Assembly: GCF_000425145.1 (NCBI RefSeq)
Contig: NZ_AULF01000013.1
Coordinates: 56,373 to 120,372, forward strand
DNA from: Pedobacter glucosidilyticus DSM 23534
Lineage (GTDB): Bacteria > Bacteroidota > Bacteroidia > Sphingobacteriales > Sphingobacteriaceae
Length of the DNA stretch: 64,000 nucleotides
Reading direction: 5' to 3'
This document shows positions 18,807 to 27,397 of the stretch, one piece after another (the first letter of the stretch is position 1; each line of letters starts with the position of its first letter). The position numbers were made by a program, and so were the translations under genes. Below the pieces are notes generated by a model. That model made no database searches, had not been told where the DNA came from, and saw nothing but the letters and a program-made list of their open reading frames with translations.

Positions 18807-19964
18807 CTATTTTTTAAATTTTAATTTAAACTTTTCCGGCCAGTTTTTATCCATAAAAGGTTTTTCTAAGATTAGAAAACAAATACCACTAATGATAAGA
18901 ATGATGGGCAAAAATATGGCTAATTGTATAAGTAGGTTGATGGTGAAATTATTGGTAAATGCGATATGTTTTGTGAAAATAATTAGAAATTCTGCAAAAG
19001 GAAGATGAATAAGATAAATGGTATAGCACATGCCGCCTATAGCAGTTACCCATCTGTTTTTTATAAATTGATTGGTGATTTTCCCTTTAAAAGCGCCTAA
19101 GAAAATAAAAAATAAGGATACCATAACAAGGAGCCTGCTGTATAATTCATAATCCCAGCTCCATCCAAAAATTAAACAGATAAATGCTATAAACGTGATG
19201 ATATCATAATTTAAAGTTTGTTTAATACCATTTTGCCAAAAGTTTAGAAAAATGTCAGCAATAAAAAAACCGAGCAAGAAATATTGTAAATGACCTAAAA
19301 TAGTAAAACTGTAAGGGTTATAATAAAGTTTAAAATATTGCTGTATAAGAATAATGGATAACAGTGCTAAAGTATTTACTAACCATCTTAACTTTAAATT
19401 TTTAATATAAAAAAACGCCCATGCTATAAATGGTGCCAATATGTAAAATTGTATTTCTATTTCCAATGTCCAGGTAGGAGGGTTAAAAATAGACCATTCA
19501 TTAAAAATTAAGGTGTGTGTATAGGTGATATTAGCTAAGTAATTAGGTAAGTATTCAACAAAAGATTTTTGTTTAACAATAAGAAAAATAATAAAAAAAA
19601 TAGTCATCCATATTAAATACGGGGGTTCTAAGCGTGTTAATCTTCTCCAGTAATAATCTTTAAGATGTATTTTTTTTTGATTGTTTAAGTAATGCGCTGC
19701 AAAAGGTAAGGCTAAAATAAATCCGCTAATGACAAAAAAAATGTAAACGCCCAAAAAGCCTCTGTAAGCTAAAAAAAGAGAGAAATCTTCTTTTAAGTCT
19801 GTTGTAAATGGTATGGGGCTATTTCTGGCAAATCTTTCTGCCATGTGTTGTATTAAAACGGGTATAATTGCTAAAAATCTTAAGCCATCTATCTCATTAA
19901 TAAATTTTCCATTAGAGGTAACTCTCCTCAGCTGATCAGGAATACTAGATAGAAGTTTTATCAT
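18807..19964 (-). CDS. Membrane acyltransferase (OafA/acyltransferase-3 family)
   Basis: About 385 residues with ten or so hydrophobic helices. The family signature is NEIDGLRFLAIIPVLIQHM near the N-terminus (conserved Arg and His) and FFVISGFILALPF further in. Such proteins acetylate or succinylate surface polysaccharides. The ATG at 19964 (MIKLLSSIPDQ) is preferred; an upstream in-frame ATG at 20033 would add 23 residues. Preceded by 111 bp without a gene. Confidence 0.85.
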   Translation of the reverse strand: MIKLLSSIPDQLRRVTSNGKFINEIDGLRFLAIIPVLIQHMAERFARNSPIPFTTDLKEDFSLFLAYRGFLGVYIFFVISGFILALPFAAHYLNNQKKIHLKDYYWRRLTRLEPPYLIWMTIFFIIFLIVKQKSFVEYLPNYLANITYTHTLIFNEWSIFNPPTWTLEIEIQFYILAPFIAWAFFYIKNLKLRWLVNTLALLSIILIQQYFKLYYNPYSFTILGHLQYFLLGFFIADIFLNFWQNGIKQTLNYDIITFIAFICLIFGWSWDYELYSRLLVMVSLFFIFLGAFKGKITNQFIKNRWVTAIGGMCYTIYLIHLPFAEFLIIFTKHIAFTNNFTINLLIQLAIFLPIILIISGICFLILEKPFMDKNWPEKFKLKFKK

Positions 19965-20075
19965 TAAGACTTTTTTTGCTCTTAAGTTCGTTAATACCTT
20001 TTTTAAATCCAATAATAAAAAATAATATTGCAAAAGGTATAATTATTTCAAATGGCATATCAAATAATATTTAAT

Positions 20076-21518
20076 TTATACGTATTCATCGTCTTTTAAT
20101 TCTGGATTGTCAAATTTTGGAATTAAAAACACATAAGCCCAAGACATATACATAATGATAGATGATGGTAAGCCATTCATAACCTCGTTACCATAACTGC
20201 AAAAGAATAATCCAGCAACCCCCGATGTTAAAGCGATAGCTTTTGTCTTCAATTTTTTATCTTCTATATTCCAAACCAAACCGCATGATTTGCCTAATAA
20301 GTACATAATAAATGAAAACCAAATAACCAAACCAACCACACCATACATTACCCAAATTTTTACCCAATAGCTATCCGGCGGAATAGAAGATAAATATTTA
20401 TCAGAGTTATACTTATCACCATTAACCCCTGTTATACCAACCCCTCCTCCAAAAGGTAAGTTTTTAAGTGCTTCTTTTAATTTAGCCTGATTCATTAATC
20501 GGGCATTTAAAGATGCGTCTTGTGGGTCTAATGCAGTTCTTAATCTTCTAATTTCATAATATTGATTTCCGTAGGTTGAGTATTTTAGAAAACTAAAAAA
20601 CATCAGAGAGCATATCGTTCCAATAATTAAAACTTTGAAATTTTTTGTTAAAAAGATGGCGAAAAAAGCTCCTGAAACTAAGGCAAACAAAGCTCCTCTG
20701 GTTCCAGAAATAAGCATCCCGTAAATTAAAATCGAGGCTGCGATACCCAAAAGTACTTTTTTCCATAGTTTAAAAGGACCTAAAGCGAGTACTAAAGTTA
20801 CCAAAGCCATGTGGGCTTGTGATGCTCCAAACTGTCCGGCATCAGTAAATAAAGAAAAAACCCTGAGCTCGCCAAAAACAATATGTGTAAAATCTGCCCC
20901 CTCATTTAACCATCTTTGCTCTTCTGATGATACCCCTATGTATAATTGTTTTACACCGTACAAGGCTGCAAATACCGATGCTCCGATCGTAACTTTAAAA
21001 AATGTATTTAAATCTTTTTTCGAATTAAAGATAATAAAGGCTAATGGGGCAACCATAAGCCAGTTTAGTGCAGTAAACCTAATTTCATTTAACCAGCCTA
21101 ATAAACTTGCTCCGGCCGGATTTAATACTTCTAAAATATTAATGATAAACCAAATTAAAACAAGTAGACAGTAATCGTTATTAAGGTTAGACCATTTAAA
21201 TTTATTGGCATTTATAAAAATTGATACCCAGGTAAGCCCTAAAATCATCTCCATAGATGGCCCTAAAGGTAAGAACGGGAAATTTTTCATAATACCTGAC
21301 AGCAAAAAGCAATAAACCAGATAAAATAAAAAACCTATTCTAGGGTCTTTAATGGTGGCTATAATAAAAATTAATGCCGCTGTACCAATGGTAGAGGCAA
21401 AAAAAGTAATAATTCCGAATTGTATGGTTAATAAGCCCACAAGAAATGATAGTAATAAAGCACCTATGCTTATCACTACTGCTTTTCCGGTATCAGACTG
21501 TAAAAACGCTTGTTTCAT
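20076..21518 (-). CDS. O-antigen ligase/polymerase-like membrane protein (Wzy-like)
   Basis: 480 residues with about 10-12 hydrophobic helices. A large periplasmic loop near 300-380 (YYEIRRLRTALDPQDASLNARLMNQAKLKEALKNLPFGGGVG) ends in a P-G-G-G motif, and NARL/R..K residues are typical of the Wzy_C/WaaL group. It would polymerise or ligate undecaprenyl-linked glycan units in the periplasm. It overlaps the GT2 gene upstream by 4 bp. Confidence 0.78.
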   Translation of the reverse strand: MKQAFLQSDTGKAVVISIGALLLSFLVGLLTIQFGIITFFASTIGTAALIFIIATIKDPRIGFLFYLVYCFLLSGIMKNFPFLPLGPSMEMILGLTWVSIFINANKFKWSNLNNDYCLLVLIWFIINILEVLNPAGASLLGWLNEIRFTALNWLMVAPLAFIIFNSKKDLNTFFKVTIGASVFAALYGVKQLYIGVSSEEQRWLNEGADFTHIVFGELRVFSLFTDAGQFGASQAHMALVTLVLALGPFKLWKKVLLGIAASILIYGMLISGTRGALFALVSGAFFAIFLTKNFKVLIIGTICSLMFFSFLKYSTYGNQYYEIRRLRTALDPQDASLNARLMNQAKLKEALKNLPFGGGVGITGVNGDKYNSDKYLSSIPPDSYWVKIWVMYGVVGLVIWFSFIMYLLGKSCGLVWNIEDKKLKTKAIALTSGVAGLFFCSYGNEVMNGLPSSIIMYMSWAYVFLIPKFDNPELKDDEYV

Positions 21519-22711
21519 AATTTATCTTTATTATACCCATGCTTAGTTGCTACAGATTTTTTATTTGCTTTTATTGAAAAAAACAATGAAATCACCTGAT
21601 AATAAATAAATATAGGTATAGAAATTAAAGCTTTTTTAATGCTATCATCTGTTTTAGTTTGATAAATAGGAATAAGAAAACCAACAACAAAAATTAATAT
21701 GAATATTATCCAAACTATAAATAATATTGGATTTATAAATATATTGACGAAAGCAAATAGTAAGGATAGTAATAAGAAAATAAATAGGGGAGGTCTTAAT
21801 AAAACTAACCCAAAAAGAAACTGATTGACGTTAAACTTTATAGCTCCCTTAAAAATTAATGAAAAGCCAAATTTAAAATATTTAAACCAAGTGTTTATCC
21901 ACCTAGAGCGCTGATTAACCAATTGGTCTGTGGCACTTGTTTTTTCATCAAAAATGATAGCATTTTTATTAAAAGCAATTCGCTTACCTTTCTTTAATAT
22001 CTCATACTGCAAAACCTTATCAAAACCAGCACCTTTAATATTTAAATGAGCCAAGCATTCTTCATACAAGGCTACTTTAAAGGCCATACCAGAGCCAGAA
22101 AGTGTTGATGACGAACCTAGTTCAAATAAAATTTCACCATCGTAAAAATGATAATAAATATCTCGGGCTGCATCTAAGCAAGCATAGGTCGTATTAAGGT
22201 TTTTAGCTGCTCGTAAGCCTTGTACTGCTTCGTAGCCTTGTAAAAAGAAACGGTTTAATTCCTGAAGCATATTGGGGTTAAGCAGGTTATCGCTATCTAC
22301 AATCACTAAATTATCATGTTTTCTGATAAAATTTTTTATAGCATAAAAATGAGAACCAGTATTACTAGCTATTATTTCATCAGGAATAAGTATACTAACT
22401 TTTTCGTGGATGATAGATAAAGCAGGGTTTTCTTTATCACAAGCATCAGCAACTACATAAATATGATAGTTTTGATAATTTGATTTTAATATAGAAGCTA
22501 AAACATCAGGAATTTGCTGCGTCTCTTGATAAGCGGTAACTATAATAGCTAAATCTTGTTCTTCATTTAATGTTACTGCTTTTTTTAATTCCTTTTTATG
22601 ATGGAGTTTCCATAACAAAAACAATATAAAAGGAAGAACAAGATTTAATGCTATGTAAAACTGTAAAACATTAAAAGTATTTTGGATAATAATTTCTACA
22701 GCTAAATACAT
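21515..22711 (-). CDS. Membrane family-2 glycosyltransferase (cellulose-synthase-like)
   Basis: 398 residues. There is an N-terminal hydrophobic helix, IIVTAYQETQQIPDVL, the DxD site VIVDSDNLLNP near 132-142, and the processive-type motif QRSRW (QxxRW) near 258. Three C-terminal transmembrane helices follow. The QxxRW motif suggests polymerising or membrane-coupled transfer. It is coupled to the Wzy-like gene downstream. Confidence 0.82.
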   Translation of the reverse strand: MYLAVEIIIQNTFNVLQFYIALNLVLPFILFLLWKLHHKKELKKAVTLNEEQDLAIIVTAYQETQQIPDVLASILKSNYQNYHIYVVADACDKENPALSIIHEKVSILIPDEIIASNTGSHFYAIKNFIRKHDNLVIVDSDNLLNPNMLQELNRFFLQGYEAVQGLRAAKNLNTTYACLDAARDIYYHFYDGEILFELGSSSTLSGSGMAFKVALYEECLAHLNIKGAGFDKVLQYEILKKGKRIAFNKNAIIFDEKTSATDQLVNQRSRWINTWFKYFKFGFSLIFKGAIKFNVNQFLFGLVLLRPPLFIFLLLSLLFAFVNIFINPILFIVWIIFILIFVVGFLIPIYQTKTDDSIKKALISIPIFIYYQVISLFFSIKANKKSVATKHGYNKDKL

Positions 22712-22723
22712 ATTTTACATAGC

Positions 22724-24871
22724 TTAAATTGCAATTTTTGGATTTTTCTCAACTTTATTAAATATCCAACCTAAATAGTTAGGGTTAGAAACCAAATAAT
22801 CGCAGTGTTCTATTTTTTCTTCCGGTAAAGAATTACCAAATTTAAAAACACCTATATTTTTATCGGTGTAAACTAACCATTCTTTAGCTTTATTTAAATC
22901 TTTTAAAGCACATGTATCTATCAAAATAATATCAAACTTACTTTTTAAATCATCAAAAAACTGCGTTATTTCTTCTTCTTTGATAACTTCTAGTAAAGAT
23001 AAGTCTCCGCCTTTATTAGCTAAAATGGTAATAATGGTATCAGAATAAATTTGGTTTGATGCGCTAAAATCTTCTAAATAAACTTTAGTAACCACACTTT
23101 CTGAAATTGATGGATGATCAAAGTTACCATCTATCAATAAGACCTTTTTACCAAGCATCGCAAAAGAATAAGCTAAGCTTAAAGAAAAGAATGTTTTACC
23201 TTCTTTATGATCAATACTGGTGATACCTAAAACTTTATCTTTTTTGTATAGTAGATCTTTTTTGATTTCGAAACGGATAGATCTCATTTGTTTTTTAAAC
23301 AAAAGCTTGTCATCATCCAAGTCTTTTTCTGTCCAAATGTCTTTTAAATCACTAAGATTATTAATTTTTGGAAGTTCTCCTAATATAGGTTGTTTGGTAA
23401 CTAAAGCGAGTTCTTTAGCAGTTGAAATAGATTTATCAAATAAGAATATCACCAATAATATAGCCACACAGAAAATAAAGCTAATGATACCACTTAGTAT
23501 TACAAGTAACATCTTTTTAGATGGTTGTGGTAAACCTGGCATGGCTTGTTGTATAAGCCTTAATTTAGCTTTATAATTAGATTGCATGTTAGCATCATTG
23601 TATTTGTTTAATACATCTAAATATTCGCTACTGGCAACATCTATATCTCTTTCATAAGATTGTACGATAGCCTCAAATGGCACAAGATTTTTAAACTTGG
23701 CATTTAAACCTTCTAAATGGTTATTGATACTATTGATACTATATTTAGCTAAATCGCTAGAAACCTCAAGATTAAGTTTTTCTAAAACCAGTTTTTCTTT
23801 TGATGCTAGCGGGTTAACAATATATTTATCTGTTGCGTAGTTAATTTGATCAGACAGTAACTCTTGTAAAGAATCTACAACTACCCTAGTATCATTTGTA
23901 AATCCACTTCTGATATGCCTGTCTGTTGCGCCTTTTAACTTTTGCTTGGTAGAAACTATTTCCTGATTAATTTTTGTTAAAGTTGCATCTAAATAACGTC
24001 TGTCTTTAGGATTAAATTTAGCATCGATACCGTAAAGTGTTTGACTAAAAGATTCTATATTTTTCTGAGCTTCAAGTTTTTTACTCTCGAAATCCATGAT
24101 TTCTCCGTAAAGAATTTTAGACTGCTCGTGTAAATTAAGTACGTTATTGGCAATTTTGAAATTCTTTAACGTATTCATTTTTTTATTTAAAGAATCTCTT
24201 TTCTGTTGTAATAAATTACCCAAATAAGTAGTTCCTCTAATTTCGCTTTCTTTACTAATTCTGGTGTAATAATCAATAAACTCGGTTGCTAAAGTATTAA
24301 CCACAAAGGCTGATAAATCGGGATTTTCAGAATCAAAAGTTATCGTAATAAAATCACTATTGTTGTTTCTGAAAATAGTTAATTTCTTTTTTAAAGCCTC
24401 TTCATGGTATTGCATAGAAACTAGCATTTCTTCTAATTTCTTTTGCTTTTTATCCCATAATAATAAAGGTTCATTATCAGCATACTTTTTTTCAAAAGCT
24501 TTAATAGCTGCTACCTTTTCTGCCTCACTTAAATCCGAAACAATATCACTATACTTTCTAAAAGGTTTCTTACTTTTTAAATCATGAATCATAAGTTTAT
24601 AAGAAACTAAATCAATAGTTTTCTTTAATCTCATGATTTCCATTAAGTTGTTAAACTTTTGATTAACCTGTGATTCATGCGTATTGCTATTATCACTTTG
24701 CAATAACCTTTGCGTCTCATCAACTAAACCGGTAGCAATCTGCGCTTCAGATTGATAGGCATCCAACATATTTTTAGATAAAAAATAAGTAATGATAACC
24801 GTTACAATAGGAATAATTATTAAAATAAATTTTTTCCTATTTAGTACCTTGAAAAATTTATTAAAGTTCAT
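22724..24871 (-). CDS. Wzc-like chain-length regulator fused to a BY-kinase-like P-loop domain
   Basis: 715 residues. An N-terminal transmembrane helix (about 15-31), a long coiled-coil periplasmic region and a second helix near 453-477 form the Wzz/chain-length part. The cytoplasmic C-terminus has a Walker A-type TSIDHKEGKTFFSLSLAY, a second motif LLIDGNFDHP and IILIDTCALKD. The protein ends NKVEKNPKIAI without the tyrosine cluster that BY-kinases autophosphorylate, so kinase regulation is doubtful. It overlaps the TolC-like gene by 4 bp. Confidence 0.82.
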   Translation of the reverse strand: MNFNKFFKVLNRKKFILIIIPIVTVIITYFLSKNMLDAYQSEAQIATGLVDETQRLLQSDNSNTHESQVNQKFNNLMEIMRLKKTIDLVSYKLMIHDLKSKKPFRKYSDIVSDLSEAEKVAAIKAFEKKYADNEPLLLWDKKQKKLEEMLVSMQYHEEALKKKLTIFRNNNSDFITITFDSENPDLSAFVVNTLATEFIDYYTRISKESEIRGTTYLGNLLQQKRDSLNKKMNTLKNFKIANNVLNLHEQSKILYGEIMDFESKKLEAQKNIESFSQTLYGIDAKFNPKDRRYLDATLTKINQEIVSTKQKLKGATDRHIRSGFTNDTRVVVDSLQELLSDQINYATDKYIVNPLASKEKLVLEKLNLEVSSDLAKYSINSINNHLEGLNAKFKNLVPFEAIVQSYERDIDVASSEYLDVLNKYNDANMQSNYKAKLRLIQQAMPGLPQPSKKMLLVILSGIISFIFCVAILLVIFLFDKSISTAKELALVTKQPILGELPKINNLSDLKDIWTEKDLDDDKLLFKKQMRSIRFEIKKDLLYKKDKVLGITSIDHKEGKTFFSLSLAYSFAMLGKKVLLIDGNFDHPSISESVVTKVYLEDFSASNQIYSDTIITILANKGGDLSLLEVIKEEEITQFFDDLKSKFDIILIDTCALKDLNKAKEWLVYTDKNIGVFKFGNSLPEEKIEHCDYLVSNPNYLGWIFNKVEKNPKIAI

Positions 24872-25554
24872 TTTTTAATTTCTTCTAATGGTTGTCCTAT
24901 AAGTTCTTCTAAAGCAGCTTTTGAAATAAATAAAGCACCTTCTGCATCAATTCTAAATTGTAACTCATTTGCTAAGGTTACGGATGATGATGAATAGGTT
25001 TCGTAGCTGGCTTCTCCTTTTTCGTATTTATATTTTACTTCTTGAGCCAAAGAATAGGCGTCTTGATAAGATTTGGTGCGTACTTTAACAAGTGTTAAAA
25101 ACTGTACGTAAGAAAAGTATCTCTTTTTTACCTCATTAACCAATGTTAAAGTATATTGATCTTCTTCTAATTTTGAAATATTGTAAGCTGTTCTAGCAGC
25201 TTTTGTTTCAAAAGGTTTTTGTATCAACGAACCTAAATTTAAATTGATACCAACTTGATAACCATTTAACAGGTTTGGATTCTGAAGATTGATCGTAGAG
25301 TTGTCAAAGGGTCTGTACAAGTAAGTAAAGTTTGCAACATCTAACCAAGATACTTGTGCCCTAGATACATTGGCTTTAGCTATAGCAGATTGGTTGCTTA
25401 AAACTTTTACCCGAGGATAATTTTGCTTAGCTCTTGAAATTAAAGTATCAAGTAAAACGTAATCTATTTCCTCTGTAATAGAAACTTGTGCATTTGCAGT
25501 ACATACAAAGCCAAATAACATCAAGATAGTTTTGAATATAATTTTTTTCATCAA
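24868..25554 (-). CDS. Half-size TolC-family outer-membrane efflux protein
   Basis: 228 residues with a signal peptide (MMKKIIFKTILMLFGFVCTANAQ). One TolC-type repeat follows: LLDTLISRAKQNYPRVKVL, the beta-hairpin region QVGINLNLGSLIQKPFETKAAR, then long helices ending ALEELIGQPLEEI. Full TolC proteins are about 430 residues with two such repeats; this has one. It lies between the initiating transferase and the Wzc-like gene, where a polysaccharide export protein would be expected. No classical Wza is in the window. Confidence 0.72.
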   Translation of the reverse strand: MMKKIIFKTILMLFGFVCTANAQVSITEEIDYVLLDTLISRAKQNYPRVKVLSNQSAIAKANVSRAQVSWLDVANFTYLYRPFDNSTINLQNPNLLNGYQVGINLNLGSLIQKPFETKAARTAYNISKLEEDQYTLTLVNEVKKRYFSYVQFLTLVKVRTKSYQDAYSLAQEVKYKYEKGEASYETYSSSSVTLANELQFRIDAEGALFISKAALEELIGQPLEEIKK

Positions 25555-26633
25555 ACTTTTTCTTTTTGAATTAATGCAGGAATAGTTTTTAATATGATTT
25601 TGAGGTCTAATCTTAAAGAATAGTTACTTGCATAAAAGTTATCAAGTTTTTTTCTTTCTCTATCAGACATATCCTTTTTCCCTCTTTTACTAATTTGCCA
25701 AAGACCGGTTAAACCAGCCGGACCTAAAAAGCGCATAGACCATTCATTAGTAGTAAGTTGCTCTGCCTCGTATAAAGGTAAAGGCCTATTTCCAACTAAA
25801 GACATGTCACCTTTTAAAACATTAAATAATTGTGGCAGCTCATCTATACTAGTATTTCTTAAAAAATTACCTAGTTTGGTTACCCTAGGGTCATTCTCTA
25901 TTTTAAAAAAAGCAGAATCTCCATATTGATTTTTCTTTGCTAGCTCGGCAACTAATTTGTCGGCATCTTGGCGCATAGATCTAAACTTATAAAAATCAAA
26001 GATTTTATAGCCGGTACCTACTCTTTTACTGATATAAAATACAGGTCCTTTAGAGTCTAATTTAATCAACACTGCTACAATAATGAAAAAAGGACTTAAA
26101 GCAATAAGTGCTAATAAGGATAAAACAATATCGAATAACCTTTTACTAAATGGAATTTTATATTGTACAGCAGATATTTCGGAGATATTGTTAACCTGAG
26201 AGCGTAATAATTTGTAAAATGTTAGAAATTTTATTCTCTCTCTAACGTCCTGAAAATGAATAGAAGGTTTATAGCAATCGCTAACGCCTAGTTTTAAAGC
26301 TAACTGGAATAGTTGCTGATCGTTTTCCTTTAATAGGAAACAAATAATTAAATTTCTTGTTAACCAATTATTTTTAATAGAACTAACTAAAGAAACAACT
26401 TCGTTTATATTGTTACTGCTTACTTCAATCAAGATGACACTATTTAATCCGTCTATAGATAAGTTCGCAATAGTTTCTTGTAGATGGGTGAGGGTTTCTA
26501 GAAATCTTAAGTTAAAAGATTCTTCTTCAAAAGCAGAACGTATATCCTGTTCATAAATTTCGGCATGACAAAATATACTAATCTTTGATAATTGATTAGA
26601 ATCTGTAGAATTCTTAAAATTTTGGAATTGCAT
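25551..26633 (-). CDS. Initiating sugar-phosphate transferase with receiver-like N-terminus
   Basis: 360 residues. The C-terminal ~200 are a polyprenyl-phosphate glycosyl-1-phosphate transferase: FSKRLFDIVLSLLAL with a membrane helix, YKFRSMRQDAD, LGNFLRNTSIDELPQLFNVLKGDMSLVGNRP and GLTGLWQISKRG. It loads the first sugar phosphate onto undecaprenyl phosphate. The first ~140 residues look like a degenerate receiver fold (VILIEVSS, LIICFLL, LGVSDCYKPS), lacking an obvious phospho-Asp. The lone response regulator gene abuts upstream by 1 bp. Confidence 0.87.
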   Translation of the reverse strand: MQFQNFKNSTDSNQLSKISIFCHAEIYEQDIRSAFEEESFNLRFLETLTHLQETIANLSIDGLNSVILIEVSSNNINEVVSLVSSIKNNWLTRNLIICFLLKENDQQLFQLALKLGVSDCYKPSIHFQDVRERIKFLTFYKLLRSQVNNISEISAVQYKIPFSKRLFDIVLSLLALIALSPFFIIVAVLIKLDSKGPVFYISKRVGTGYKIFDFYKFRSMRQDADKLVAELAKKNQYGDSAFFKIENDPRVTKLGNFLRNTSIDELPQLFNVLKGDMSLVGNRPLPLYEAEQLTTNEWSMRFLGPAGLTGLWQISKRGKKDMSDRERKKLDNFYASNYSLRLDLKIILKTIPALIQKEKV

Positions 26634-26634
26634 T

Positions 26635-27030
26635 TTAGTTAAGCAAAGTTTTAATTTTCTCCTTTAAAATACCAGGATTAAAAGGCTTAGCCATTAAGCC
26701 GCTTATCTCGTAAGGTATTTTAGTTTTGATATTTTCAATAGATTCTGAACCTGATAATACAATTAAAGGAATATCTCTATAAAAACCGCTTACTTTTATG
26801 GATTTAACTAATTCAGCGCCATCAAAATATGGCATTTCCATATCAGAAATAATCAAATCAGGAATGTTTCCATTATCTAACCAACTTAAAGCATCAAAGC
26901 CATTATTTCTAATGATGAGTTCGTAATCATCTTTAAGTATGAATTCTAATAATTTCAAAATAGCTAATTCATCATCAACTAAGAGAATTTTTTTCTTTGT
27001 AGAGGTTCGAGCCATATCTATTAGTTTCAT
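26635..27030 (-). CDS. Single-domain response regulator
   Basis: 131 residues, receiver only: D19/D20, phospho-acceptor D63 in LIISDMEMPYFDG, S93 and K115 with MAKPFNP. There is no output domain, so it must act by protein contact; the adjacent sugar transferase has a receiver-like N-terminus and is a plausible partner. It is the first gene of the long minus-strand polysaccharide operon. An in-frame ATG at codon 6 is an alternative start. Confidence 0.88.
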   Translation of the reverse strand: MKLIDMARTSTKKKILLVDDELAILKLLEFILKDDYELIIRNNGFDALSWLDNGNIPDLIISDMEMPYFDGAELVKSIKVSGFYRDIPLIVLSGSESIENIKTKIPYEISGLMAKPFNPGILKEKIKTLLN

Positions 27031-27367
27031 AAAATTAATTTAAATATACAAAGCAATACGCACAAATAATGCCTTTGGTTGTAGGATTTATAAAAAACTA
27101 TTTTCGTGGATGGATTTTATTTGTAATCAAAAAATGAATATTTGCTATAATTTTAAAAAACAACTGTTATTGGTTTGTTTTTGTAATGTATTTGCACTTT
27201 ATTGTGTTTGTAATTATGATAATGGCAAATATAAAATACTAATCCTATTATTATAATAATTTAGATTTTGTTCTGTTAAGTGTTTTCTATAAAAATGAAG
27301 CATCAAATGAGGTTGGGGTTTTTGTTGCTCAATTGTGGAAATTTATCATGTTAACGGGGAAAATAAA
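27031..27367. other. Intergenic region between polysaccharide operon and yidC terminator
   Basis: About 340 AT-rich bases between the start of the minus-strand polysaccharide operon and the end of yidC. It must carry the promoter of that operon. No tRNA, convincing Bacteroidota TTTG/TAnnTTTG promoter pair or repeat was identified by eye. Confidence 0.5.
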
Positions 27368-27392
27368 AAAGCCCCACTTTTATTGGGGCTTT
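27368..27392 (-). terminator. Rho-independent terminator of yidC
   Basis: An 8-bp perfect stem AAAGCCCC / GGGGCTTT with a 9-base loop, followed on the minus strand by a U-rich run (TTTTTTATTT). It lies a few bases after the yidC stop codon, so it terminates the pyrG-yidC transcript. Confidence 0.85.
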
Positions 27393-27397
27393 AAAAT

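Noticed and set aside
20809..21174. 121-residue plus-strand open frame inside the Wzy-like gene
   Set aside because: Antisense shadow of a well-supported membrane protein gene, with no context for a separate gene.
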